Positions 20,784 to 30,920 of a stretch of DNA of 64,000 nt are shown here, piece after piece. The notes under the pieces were generated by a model. The model made no database searches and was not told where the DNA came from. It worked only from the letters and a program-made list of their open reading frames with translations. The stretch's first letter is position 1. Each line of letters starts with the position of its first letter. The stretch spans positions 467,019 to 531,018 of the forward strand of contig JBBHKE010002948.1 of NCBI GenBank assembly GCA_037447655.1. The letters run 5' to 3'. The DNA is from Zygnema cylindricum. Taxonomy: Eukaryota > Streptophyta > Zygnematophyceae > Zygnematales > Zygnemataceae. The position numbers and the translations under genes are program-made.

Positions 20784-21097
20784 CATGATTAGCATCGCAA
20801 ATCCGACACAATAGTAACTATATTCATTTCGCAAATCTTAGGGAACGCGACATATTAGAATGATTGGCTTATTCATACGTCGTACATTAAGTAATTTTGT
20901 ACATTTTTGGTCACGGGCGGGCACGGTTAGTTGCGAGAAATCGAGTTTCGGACAACTTTTATTTTCGTAAACGCCGGTCGGTTAACGGTTAACAATTTTG
21001 GAACATGACATAACCTGGTTGGGCGTCGGTTACTTAGATTTTGAAAAAATAAACGGTCTGTTTCGGTTGTGTTAAATTTTGTATTTTGTGACTTCTG
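20784..21097. mobile_element. Partial non-autonomous hAT copy
   Basis: Aligns with 5087-5586 of the hAT element. It has one GCATCGCAAATCCGACAC unit, then the CGGGCGGGCACGGTTAG and CGGTCGGTTAACGGTTAAC blocks, ending in TTTTGTGACTTCTG (TIR with two changes). The left end is missing. 21098-21357 shows nothing recognised. Confidence 0.8.
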
Positions 21098-21359
21098 GTC
21101 TTCATCTACCGCTCTAGCCCCATCAAAAACAACACGAAGCGATGCTTTGTTAGTTGCTACACCTAGGTTGCGGTTAGTCATAATCGGTCGCTTCCCAACG
21201 TTTTTTCAGCCACACCAATTATTGGACGTCTTTGTCACCAACCAGTGCATTAATCTGATCGATCTTCCTCTTATCCCCTTACGAGGGTTTAGCATACCCC
21301 ACTTCACTTCACAGAGATTTTCTAAACAAGCACGCGTTGTCACAAGATTTCGGCGGTTA

Positions 21360-21454
21360 CACCGCAAATCGTAATTAGAGTTATGTACGCTTATTCCTTG
21401 ATTTTCAATTTTTTTCATCTAATTATTTATTTACCCTAATTACGATTTGAGATG
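21360..21454. mobile_element. MITE of the CACCG/TA family, 95 bp
   Basis: Terminal inverted repeats CACCGCAAATCGTAATTAG and CTAATTACGATTTGAGATG are flanked by TA on both sides. Same family as 21977, 33212 and 45302. Size and TA target suggest a Tc1/mariner-related non-autonomous element. Confidence 0.8.
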
Positions 21455-21559
21455 TAATGTCGCCGGGAAGATGGTGTGCGACAACAACACCAAGCGTGCG
21501 AGTGATTGCTTGGCTTAACTCAACACACATTGTATTAAAAGCCCGTACCAACCAAGAGT

Positions 21560-21975
21560 GCAACCGACTATAGGCTAAATTTCAGTGCGAAATTCAGTGC
21601 GAGATAGAGAGAGAGGGGGGGGGTGAGGAAAGGGAGGAGTGGATCTATTGCAGCAAACTCATTAAGGGTTTCCAATTCAAAATTCTGATGTTGTGGTTTT
21701 CAACCCATTCCGGTAAAGTGTAAAATTTACTATAAGTGCAATATTCATACTATGCTAATCTTTATCGTTTCGTACATTTGATAATTTCACACAAAATTGC
21801 ACTTAGAACCACGTCCGTACCGCTTTACATCATGCCAATGTCGGCCCGGGTTCGGGATCCCAAAGCGTGCAAATGTGTTCAATCCGTACTCTACCCTACT
21901 TCAATCTTTTTCGCCTGTCCGTACTCCGAAAGCATTTGCAAAAGCAATTTATAAACTCTACAAAGTCAACATACT
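21560..21975 (+). repeat. Dispersed repeat R, copy 1 (uninterrupted)
   Basis: Shares with 33030-33480 the sequence CAGTGCGAAATT, an AGAGAGGGGG tract, AGGGTTTCCA, CATTCCGG, AAGTGCAATATTC and the later TCGTTTCGTACATTTGATAA and AAAATTGCACTTAGA blocks. It provides the empty site (CTATGCTAATCTTTATCG near 21750) for the MITE in copy 2. A tRNA-like GGTTCGGGATCCC lies near 21849. Confidence 0.75.
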
Positions 21976-21976
21976 A

Positions 21977-22477
21977 CACCGCGAATCGAAATTCGAGTAA
22001 ATTACTCTAATTCGGTCGCTCAAAATTTCGACTCTATCACATGAAATAGAGTAAACGATTCTAATGTTTTCATTATTCTATTTAAGGTAAAGTTTAATTA
22101 GCGTTTTTAATTCTATTTTAGGTTCGTTTTAAATAGTGTGGAGTACGGACGGTGTCAGACCGTGCAAAATTGTACTTAATAAAGTAAAAAATTACAAATA
22201 ATGATTTAATACAGGCCGTTATCATGTAACTGCGTTTTAACAAACCGTGTAGTGCAAACGTCACAGTGACAATAAACTGTACGTTTTGCCAAATTTTGTA
22301 CGGATACCTTATTTACTGTAGAGGATATTAGCGTGCCAAATTAGAGTACTTAAATAAATTAGAGTAAACTTCATAGTTGAAATAAATCTATCACATAAAT
22401 TAGCGTTAATTACTTAATTTTTCTTTTTTAGTTTTTCTACCCCAACCCCCCCACCACCTCCACCACAATTCGCGGTG
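21977..22477. mobile_element. MITE-family element, 501 bp
   Basis: Ends CACCGCGAATCG at 21977 and its inverse AATTCGCGGTG at 22477, each flanked by TA. The interior is AT-rich with several ATTAGCGTT and ATTAGAGTA segments, and an internal polypyrimidine near 22440. It is longer than the other members, perhaps carrying other sequence inside. No transposase. Confidence 0.7.
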
Positions 22478-22483
22478 TAGTCA

Positions 22484-23030
22484 CGCGCGCGCTTGACGCA
22501 GTGGTAGCTCACCGTCTACCGGCAACACAATCCGGCGGAATAGTGCCTCTCCCGCGACTCGCGGGACCTCCTGCAGCATTCGCAGAAGAATTGGCGGAGA
22601 AATCCTCACCCTCGATGACGGATGGCCAATCAGAAATTTCCGATTGGCAAGTCGTCAGGGAAAAGATCCTGACGAACCGTCAGGAAAAAATTCCTCACGT
22701 AGCTAGCAATGCTAGCGGCCGGCACTGTTCCGGTTGGGTTGTGGCTGGAAGATGGAGACCTGCGTTCGAACCCCAGAGCGCGCATTTTTTATATGATACA
22801 TTTTCGATCTTTTCTCCGATCCTTTTTTTTCGTTGAAAATATAAGAATGTGCTGACGTCACATTTGTGAACGCTCTATCTGTGTCGGATAGATTCGGTCT
22901 CTCGCGAAGTCGCGATGAATTTCAAGATCGCTTCTTTTATATTCTCGTTAAAAAAATTCAAATGTTTCTTTTTTAGCCCGTAGTTCTTGGAGGTATCCAA
23001 TCAGAAGCCGCACACGTGTGCCACTAATTT
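22484..23030 (+). mobile_element. SINE S1c, near full length
   Basis: Plus strand. The head is TTGACGCAGTGGTAGCTCAC (A-box-like). A middle part contains a DNA palindrome (CTAGCAATGCTAG near 22703). The second tRNA-like part is GCGGCCGGCAC...GGTTGGGTTGTGG...GCGTTCGAACCCCAGAGCGCGC (B-box at about 22763). A T-rich segment and the body ending TTTAGCCCGTAG follow. This copy defines the family best. Confidence 0.78.
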
Positions 23031-23195
23031 GTGCGCGCCGAAATGTTTACGATCAAAAAACTGTCCATAAAATCAGGTGGACTTTCTTTCGACGGCCGCC
23101 GACAGAATTTTTCATCGCGACAAAATAGTACGATGTACAATTTGTCTCCAACGAATGTTCACTGTTACTGTCGGTTTGACTTTTCTACGCAAACT

Positions 23196-23482
23196 ATAGT
23201 TCAAAAGTAGGCGTTTTTATGGTAGGCCTTTGGTCGGCGCTTTTATCATAAGTTGTGTTATGGGCTTTTCATGTGATCTTCTTAGATCGCTACTTTGATC
23301 AGGGACCGTCCGATCGTCCGAATCTGACGGTATAATTTTTTTTTTTTTGGTCCGAATGTTTTAATTGGTCCAATTTTTGGTCCCAATAGGTCCGAATACA
23401 ATATAGGTCTTACGGTCATATTGTATGTTTTTGCTCACAATAGGCAATTGTATGGGCCTACTTTCACCTACTTTTGAACTAT
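23196..23482. mobile_element. Putative MITE with 16-bp inverted repeats
   Basis: ATAGTTCAAAAGTAGG at 23196 and its exact inverse CCTACTTTTGAACTAT ending at 23482. Further inside, TAGGCC recurs in inverted form. The interior is rich in GGTCCGAAT and has a poly-T. Target duplication is unclear. 23483-24187 shows no gene. Confidence 0.6.
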
Positions 23483-24383
23483 GCGTCAAACAAAATGTAC
23501 GTTACACGGCGCGGTATTAAATGTCTTTTACGAAAGACCGTAATTCCCGGGTCTTCCAGCTATTATGTTTTTCGAAAGTTGACGTTAAAAATTACTAACA
23601 CGTCGGCTTGTACGAAAACGCGTGCTCGTTTAATTTATCGGTCATTACCGTAATAGTACGGTCCTGCCACCCGCTGTCACCACATCCACGTACACTTCGA
23701 CAACTTTTTATCTGCACGACGTTCTTCGTCTATTTTAAAACTTTTTGTTTCGTCTGATGATACCGGTTTTGTCATGCGCACCGCCATTTTTTACGGCGTT
23801 TATTGTACGGTTTTTACCAGACTGTTGTGGCGCTTACTGAAAATCGTACACCAAAAATAAACTTACGGGACGTACAGTTTTTTTTCAAGTGGATGTAAAT
23901 CGGGAACGTCTTCCCGTTTTCCACTTGATGTTGGCACACTACGACTAAACTAGGTTGTTACTAGTTTTTTGGACGTTAGTAAAACAGAATTAGGCTATTT
24001 TAGGCAGTTTTTTTGTAAAATTCGGTTGCTTGTTACCACTGATAAGCCCACACATGGGTGAAACTAGTCTGGCATTTTTTTATTATGAAAATTTGCCTTC
24101 CTCAAACTGGTGCATAGATAGATGAATTTTCTATGTCTTTCTATGTTGTAAAACTTAGTGTGTATGTTATATGACTTGTCTATACTTTCTTAGTATAGTC
24201 TTCAGATTTTTAAAATCTTACGGTTTATGAATTTTTATCCCAAGGATTTTGTAGCGGCCCCCTGTTTCTTAACCTAATTTACCCTAAAAACTCATTTATA
24301 AGACGAGTGCCTACAGTATCAGTCTTTTTCATCGCTTTTCTCAGGTTCCCTTCCCGTTTTCTCAGTCCTCTCTCTTGTTTCTT

Positions 24384-25551
24384 ATGGCCACTCCTCCGGT
24401 ATCTGTTGTGGGTGGGGCCGTGGGTAAGAAGCCGAGAGTGGATGCTGCCGGTTCTTCCTTACCGGCAGCTTTAAAGAGTAGGTTGATAGATTCTCTACAC
24501 TCTATAGTAGTCCACTCGAGAGTTTCGGCTCTGTTACTTCTCTGCATGCAAAACTGGCTGCTCACATGAATTCCAATGTCATTCCTACTCATTATCGTCT
24601 TAAAACAGCGAACTGGAAGTCTAGACCGATCAGTCAAGAGTCTTTGGATAGAGACTTAGCAGCCATAGCACAAGAAAATAATATATATTATGTAATAGAT
24701 GGATTGCTGTTATGAAAGAGGACAAATAGGGAATAGATGTACAACTTCCCAATATTGTACCAGATTGTGAGAAAGATATTAATTCTATTCTTCTTAGAGG
24801 AATGTCCGATAGCAGTCATGAGAGAGCCTATTATTTACCGTCCAGAAAACGAACCCTAACCCTATTCAGGATGATGTCCCAATTGATATGTGTAACTCTT
24901 TGGTTCCACATGTTGCAAAGTCTATTTTCGATGTTTGCATAGGTCACATTAAGGTTGCTAAGAACACACTGTGCCGAACAAAAAAAGACAACCGAGGAGA
25001 AAGAGGTTAAAAAAAAGGTGGACACCGTAATGGTCGAGGCTTCAGTCGCCCCAGCCAAACCTTTGATAAAGGTTGTCATTGAGAAGGATGTTACCGCGCC
25101 AAACCTTCGATAAAGGTTGTGATTGAGAAGGATGTTACCGCTTCTCTTGCTTCAGTTCTTGCTAAGATGCAGCAGCTCAAAGCAAAAGTTGCAAGAGCAC
25201 TCAGACACCCAACCTAACTCGGATCGCGAAACCAATTCGGCAATTTTCACCAGCGGCCAGTTCAGCCACATCCGCAACAACCAGCCACATCCGCAACAAC
25301 CAGATTCTAGTGCACTCCCTCACGGCGATCGCTGAGTTGAGGGTCACCTTATTACCCGCCAAGAGCACCAAATGGAGACACCCGGATTCCGCCGCCAACC
25401 CTCTGATCGTTTCAATTCTCAACGAGAGGACAAGGAGGATGCGACGGAAACTGCGACAAAGGAATGTCTCGAGGACGAGGGAATTGCAAAGGTCGACAGA
25501 ATGGTCCACGACGCGGCCGTTCTGTGAGAGGTACTAATGATACTTGACTAG
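24384..25551 (+). pseudogene. Element E copy 1, ORF1 remnant
   Basis: ATG 24384 opens MATPPVSVVGGAVGKKPRVDAAGSSLPAAL, and a frameshift or stop follows within about 50 codons. The remaining sequence aligns with the longer frame of copy 2: PISQESLDRDLAAIAQENN, IVPDCEKD, VASVAPAKPLIKVVIEKDV-like segments (a 60-bp stretch is duplicated near 25055 and 25103), and an Arg/Gly-rich tail SRGRGNCKGRQNGPRRGR before TGACTAG at 25545. I do not recognise the protein; the basic tail suggests RNA or DNA binding. Confidence 0.5.
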
Positions 25552-25931
25552 CTTTAGATCAAGTTTTTGATGCTTTTGCTCTTCACTTAAACACTGCTTG
25601 CGATTCTGCTCTTTCTTTATGCATATTACAGGAGCCGAGTGGGGAAGGCATTAGCCTTAACCATTCAATTTGCTTTAGACAGTTTTTGATGCCTCGTGAT
25701 TTACATTTTCCTCATGATTCATCGTCACTAGTTGGGCGTGGCGATTTGGTTGATAGCTTTGTTGTCGTTTTTACTTTTCCATGCTTTAATTCAGATGGTG
25801 AATTTTTGCTTTCCTATTATTGCCCATCCAATTTTGATCTGCCGAATGTTATTTTTATTAGAGATGTGATTACTTTAGACAACTTGACAAATGAACTTGG
25901 ATTTGACATCTTTGTTCAATTTTTTCACTAA
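25552..25931 (+). CDS. Element E copy 1, ORF2 (unknown)
   Basis: In frame directly after TGACTAG the sequence stays open for about 125 codons: LALDQVFDAFALHLNTACDS, then LMPRDLHFPHDSSSLVGRGD, DSFVVVFTFPCFNSDGEF and NELGFDIFVQFFH, stop at 25929. Copies 2 and 3 have the same segment but with stops. No family recognised. No ATG occurs before MPRD (25689), so it would need readthrough, splicing or internal start. Confidence 0.35.
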
Positions 25932-26290
25932 TCGCTGTTATTTTTGCATGATATAATATTCACTCGGTTTTTCTCACGGATGATTTCTACAGTTTGCATA
26001 AAATATTATAATTTTTTGATCTTTGCGAAATATGGCTTTCTGTTATGATTTGGCTCTGTAGCATCTTTCGCTTGTTATGCTCTATCAATTATTTATTTTT
26101 CTGCCTGGGATTTATTTTTACATCTCTTTGCATTAGGTTGTGAGAAAATGGCATAGGACTCATCAGGAATCTTTCAATTTTTGGTGCCGTCCATTTCAAA
26201 TGCCATTTTTTTTGCTTTACAAGTACTTGATAAACCGCTAGGAGAATTTCCTTGGATTACATCATTTAAAGGTAACACAAAGAAGGTGTC

Positions 26291-26649
26291 GCAAACAAGG
26301 CTCAAAAGCCTGATTTTTGACTCTAAAACGGTTGGGTTTATTAGACGATTTTTTCTAAATTGAAAAAAATGTCTTATCCGACGTGCAAAGTGACCAAAAG
26401 TTTGCATGTAAGAGTCCAACGTTAACGGAACCGCAACCATAACAAAGTTTAACCCTTCTCCCAAAGTGATAATCTACGTAAGAGTGAGGACATGTGATCA
26501 ATGATTAAAAATGGCTCTATTAGTGATCCACATAAAGACTTGTGAGCAAGTCATATTGACGAAGATTAAAGCTTTGTAATATTCAAGATTTTGCAAACGC
26601 AATTTGTGTCGTTTACGTGGCCTGGGCCAAAAAGTTTGGGAGTAAAAAA
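26291..26649. other. Spacer between inverted E copies
   Basis: About 360 bp between the tails of the two E copies. It contains no recognised gene. It forms the loop of a large imperfect inverted repeat (24188-28700). Confidence 0.6.
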
Positions 26650-28700
26650 TGTGCGTGTTACCTTTAAATGATCTAATCGAAGTAAATTCTCTTAACGATT
26701 CATCAAGTAATTATAAAGCACAAAAAATGACATTATAAATGGATAGCACCAAAATTTAAAAGATTCCAGATGTGTCCATTGCTATTTCCTCACAAACTCA
26801 TACAAAGAGATGTAAAAATACATCCCGGGCAGAAAATAAAGAATTGACAGAGCATAACAAGCGAAAGATGCTACAAAGCCAAATCATAACAGAAAGTCAT
26901 AATTCGTAAAGATCACAAAATGTGAAAATAGTATGCAAATCACACGGGACAAAGATTGTAGAAATCAACCGTGAGAAAAACCGAGTGAAAGTTATATCAT
27001 CTATAAATGATAGCCAAAGGGTGTCAAAACTAAACAAAGATGTCAAATCCAACTTCATTTATCAAAGTTTCTAAAGTAATCACATCTATAATAAAAATAA
27101 CCTCAAGTAGAGAATCAAAATTGAAGTTGCAATACGAGGAAAGCAAAATTTCACCATCTGAATTAAAGCATAGAAAAGCAGAAGCAACAACAAAGCTGTC
27201 AACCAAATTGCCACCTCCAACAGGTGACCATGAAACATGAGGAAAGTCTTAATCACAAGGCATCAAAAACTATCTAGAGCATATCATATATTTACGACTT
27301 ATGCGTTCCCCATACGGCTTCTGTAATATGTCGACAGAAAAAGACCAAAATCGCAAGCAGCGTTTAAGTGAAAAATAAAGCTCAAAAACATGATCTAAAG
27401 CTAGTCAAGTATCACAGGTGCCTCCAACAGAACAGTCACGTCGTGGACCTTTTCGTCGACCTTTGCGATTCCCTTGTCCTTAAGACTGTCCTATGTCGTG
27501 AATTCCACTACGTCCTCTTCTTCCTCTCTCTTGAAAGTTCGGACAATCAAAGGGTTGGCGGATGAAACTAGGTGTTTCAATTTGGCGCTCTTGGCGAGAA
27601 TTAAGCTTACCCCGATCTCGACGATCGCCGTGAGGGGGAGCAGCAAAATCTGATAGTTGTGGCTCTGCCTAAACTGGTTTCTGGTGAGAATTGCCGAATT
27701 GGTTCCGCAATCTGGGTTAGGTTGGGTGTTCGAGTGCTCCCACAACTTGCGCTTTGAGCTGCTGCATCTTAGCAAGAACTGGAGCAAGAGAAGAGGTAAC
27801 ATCTTTCTCAATGACAACCTTAATCGAAAGTTTCGCTGGGGCGACTGAAGCCTCAGCCATTACGGTGCCAGCCTTTTTTTGAACGTATTTCTCCTCGCCT
27901 ACCTTTCGTTGTTCGGCAGCAATTTCCTGTCGAGTATAAATCATAGATCCTGAATGTTTGTCCCTAGCAACCTTAATGTAACCTATGCAGACATCGAAAA
28001 AGGACTTTGGAACATCTAGAACCAAAGATTCAAACATATCAATTGGGGCATCATCCAAACTAAGGTTTTGTTCTTCGGACAATAAATAATAGGCTGCCTC
28101 GTGACTGCTGTCGAACATTTCTTTAAGAAAGATTGAAATGAAATCTTTCTCACAATCTGGTACAATATTGTGAAGCTGTATAGCTATTCTCTTTTTTTCC
28201 TTTTTCAGAGCAACAATCCATCTATTGGCATAATTGATATTATTTTTTTGTGCTCTGGCCGCTAAGTCTTTATCTAAAGACTCTTGACTGATCGGTCCAC
28301 AGTTAAATTTGACATGGAAAATCATTTGAGTAGTTCGTTTTGTATGCAGAGAAGTAGTAAAGCCAGATCTCTTGAGTAGAGTAATACAGAATGTAGAAAA
28401 TCTATCAACCTCCGCCCTTAATGCTGTCGGTAACGAAGAACAAGCATCATCCAATTTCCAACGGCCCCACCCACAACAGATTCTAGAGGAGTAGCCATAA
28501 GAAACAAGAGAGAGGACTGAAAAAACTTGAGGGGAACGTGAGAATAGCGATTTAATAGACTGAAACTGTAGGCACTTGTCATATGAAAGAGTTTTTAGGG
28601 TAAATTAGGTTAAAAAATAGGGGGCCGCTATTGAATCTTTAGGCTACAAATTTATAATCCGTAAGCTCTTTAAAATCCGAAGACTATAATAAAAAAGTAT
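26650..28700 (-). mobile_element. Element E, copy 2 (inverted)
   Basis: Minus-strand copy in tail-to-tail orientation to copy 1. It begins with the AATAGCGGCCCCCTATTTTTTAACC block near 28628 and ends near 26650. Many substitutions and small indels relative to copy 1 show the duplication is not recent. Confidence 0.6.
27717..28498 (-). pseudogene. Element E copy 2, ORF1, longest version
   Basis: ATG 28498 (MATPLESVVGGAVG) then a frameshift into a 245-residue open frame ending at 27717. Visible features: SQESLDKDLAARAQKNNIN, a basic VALKKEKKRIAIQLHN, NIVPDCEKDFISIFLKEMF, an acidic LLSEEQNLSLDDAPIDMF, and a Lys-rich region with AAEQRKVGEEKYVQKKAG and VIEKDVTSSLAPVLAKM. It is helix-rich with no zinc finger. 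Past the stop an Arg/Gly-rich segment runs to TGACTAG (27407-27401). Function unknown; a Gag-like structural protein is a guess. Confidence 0.5.
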
Positions 28701-28727
28701 AGATACCAAAATGTGTCGCGGTGTGCC

Positions 28728-29060
28728 ACAAAATGGCTAGCTGCTACCACTATTCCCGTTGGGGCGGGGCTGAAATATGGAGACCAGGTTTCGAACCCCA
28801 AAGCGCGCACTTTTTAACTGATACATTTTCGATCTTATCTCCGATCCTTTTTTTTTTCGTTGAAAATATAAGAATGTGATGACGTCACAGTTGTGCAATT
28901 GTGAACGCTCTATTTGTGTTCGACAAATTTGGTCTCTTGCAATGAATTTTAAGATTACTTCTTTTATATTTTCATAGAAAAATTTCAAATGTTTCATTTT
29001 TCTCCGCTTGGCGGTCTCCAATCAGAAACCGCACACGTGTTCCACTTTGTCAAATGCGAT
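28728..29060 (+). mobile_element. SINE S1d, 5'-truncated
   Basis: Begins within the second tRNA-like part (CGTTGGGGCGGGG, then GGTTTCGAACCCCAAAGCGCGC), followed by the T-rich segment, GATGACGTCAC, and the body through TTTCAAATGTTTC and CCAATCAGAAACCGCACACG. Closely matches S1c. Confidence 0.75.
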
Positions 29061-29064
29061 CCTG

Positions 29065-29455
29065 CTGCACTCGTTTTTCCTTGGCGACGAGAATCTTTTT
29101 TTACTTACTTTCCCCATAACTTAGAAACAAACAAAGTGGTAAGCTTGTTAAGGAGGCAACCCCACCTCCAATTCCACTTTGGCATCAAGAAGTTTGTTGC
29201 TATTAAATAGTTGATAAAATTGCTATTAGACCCTACTTCGTTGGAATAAAAAAACTCCCAGTTTGGTGACACAAGAGATTATCATGATGTTGCTTTATAG
29301 AGCTCTTGTTATGATAATCGTTTTGATAAAGAAAATTACATTTTTATATCATTTTTTTATCTTTTGCAGTGTAGTATGGATGCTTTCCATTCTAACTTAA
29401 TGTTGTTTCTAATGAGGTATCCTCTTGACTTTTTTTTCTCCTTGGGCGCGTTTAG
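29065..29455. other. Unassigned, AT-rich
   Basis: No convincing gene. It contains a polypyrimidine stretch before the GAPDH-like exon, consistent with intron sequence. Upstream GAPDH exons were looked for and not found. Confidence 0.4.
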
Positions 29456-29564
29456 TTGATGCTTCCCAGCGTCACTTGGTTCGCGCACAAGGGACCGCCC
29501 TCAACATTGTGCCTACCTCCACTAGTGTCGCCAAAGCTTTGTTCTTGGTTTGGTCCTTTTTCAG
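29456..29564 (+). pseudogene. GAPDH exon-like fragment (GapA/GapB type)
   Basis: Flanked by TTTAG before and CAG|GTATCA after, the frame reads [20 protein letters not shown] then [12 protein letters not shown]. This matches the conserved GAPDH segment after the active-site Cys region (consensus [20 protein letters not shown]...AKA). LNIVPTST is typical of the plastid GapA/GapB form. Changes at conserved sites (GAAKAV to SVAKAL, then VWSFF) and absence of neighbouring GAPDH exons, including the catalytic SCTTNC segment, indicate a captured or decayed exon. Confidence 0.7.
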
Positions 29565-30145
29565 GTATCATCCCTCCCCATGACCATATTTGTTTCAGAG
29601 CGCGTCTTCCTTTTCTGGTCAACTGTCGAATTACTATGAATTTGTCGAATTTCTATGAATTTGAATATCAGACACGTACATATGATATTTACATATATAT
29701 AGATACATGGCAACATATACTACTTAAGTTCTTTGTGGATGCTTTGTTGCTAGTCTTTTCTTTATGAATTGCCTGTTTTTCTAAATGGTTGATTAATGTT
29801 CACTTATAGGAGTACTATTTTCACCAAATTTGTGTGAATGCTGGCCGGTAACACCATTTACAAGTATTATGTTGGCAGGAATGAGGGTCATGTCTGATTA
29901 TTTTGGGATTAAAGGTTTCTATTTTGATAACTTGTCCTCTGATGTTTATTTATTTTTATTATATTTTTGCCTACAGTATCCGAAATAGAATGTGATAAAA
30001 TTATTTCATCTTGTTTACAGACTTTGTGTCAATTAATTAGACAAACATAAAATTTACGTTAGGGGAAAAAGTTATCACTACAGGAAATAATAAAGTTACA
30101 TTAAATATTAGCATACTATTAATTTTAGCTGAAGGAAACTGTTTT
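29565..30145. other. Unassigned, AT-rich, intron-like
   Basis: Follows the putative donor of the GAPDH-like exon. It is AT-rich with no further GAPDH-like coding segment seen. Short open frames here have no recognisable motif. Confidence 0.4.
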
Positions 30146-30149
30146 GAAT

Positions 30150-30920
30150 ACTGAACTGGATAACGAATTGAAAATTGAACTGAATACTGAACCAAATAGT
30201 GCACTGGAACTTGAATGATAACTGATCTACATACTGAACTAGAAATTGGACAGAATACTAAATTCAGAATCGAACTGAATATTGAACTGACTACTAAATA
30301 TAACACTGAACTGAAAACCGAACTAATTGCAGTGAATACTAAATTCAATAATGTACTGGATACTCAGCTGAAACATAACAACGTATTGAATTGGGAATTG
30401 AATTGAATTCTTAACTTGATACCGAACTGAATACTTATTATGGAAACTGAACTAGATATCAAACGAAATAGTGAACTGAATACTGAACTGGTTACTGAAC
30501 TGAAAGCTGAACTGGTAAATAGACTAAATACCTAACTGAATTGAATATAAAACAGAATTCCGAACTGAACTAAATACTTAACAAAATACCGAACTGAATA
30601 TTGGATGAATACTGAACTCGATAAAATACTGAATACTCAACTGGAACAGAACAAAGTCTTGGATTGGAAACTGAATTGGATACTTAAACAGGATGCCAAA
30701 ATGAATACTGGTTTTGAAATTGAGCTGAATACTGAACTAAATACTGAATCGAATACTGAGCTGGATACCGAGCTGAAAACTGAAGTGGTAACTGATCTAA
30801 GTATTTAACAAAACACCGAACTGAACTAAAAACCTGACAGAATATCGAACTGGATACTGAACTGAAAACTGAAGTGGATAGTGAATTGGATACTCAACTG
30901 AAAATTCAACTGATCATGAA
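30150..30920 (+). repeat. Minisatellite of AATACTGAACTG units
   Basis: A degenerate 10-12 bp unit (AATACTGAACTG, AAAACTGAACTG, GATACTGAACTG) covers about 770 bp. Where 12-bp units stay in phase they translate as NTEL/DTEL/KTEL repeats (for example 30605-30800), but stops and phase changes are frequent. Confidence 0.85.

Larger units (their letters stand above)
24188..26290 (+). mobile_element. Element E, copy 1 (unclassified)
   Basis: Aligns with the minus-strand copy 28700-26650 along its length: an upstream AGCGGCCCCCTGTTTCTTAACC block, coding region 1, a small second frame, and a 3' part ending near CATTTAAAGGTAACAC. No LTR, terminal inverted repeat, RT or transposase is recognised. A 3' fragment is present again at 37218-37780. 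Probably a retroelement or its non-autonomous form, judged only from the Gag-like basic tail. Confidence 0.6.

Noticed and set aside
20927-21181. Minus-strand 84-residue frame as a transposase remnant
   Set aside because: It overlaps the hAT terminal region and unassigned DNA; no DDE or hATC motif.
29030-29210. A further GAPDH exon upstream (FGIKKF)
   Set aside because: Only three or four residues resemble the family; no catalytic Cys motif.
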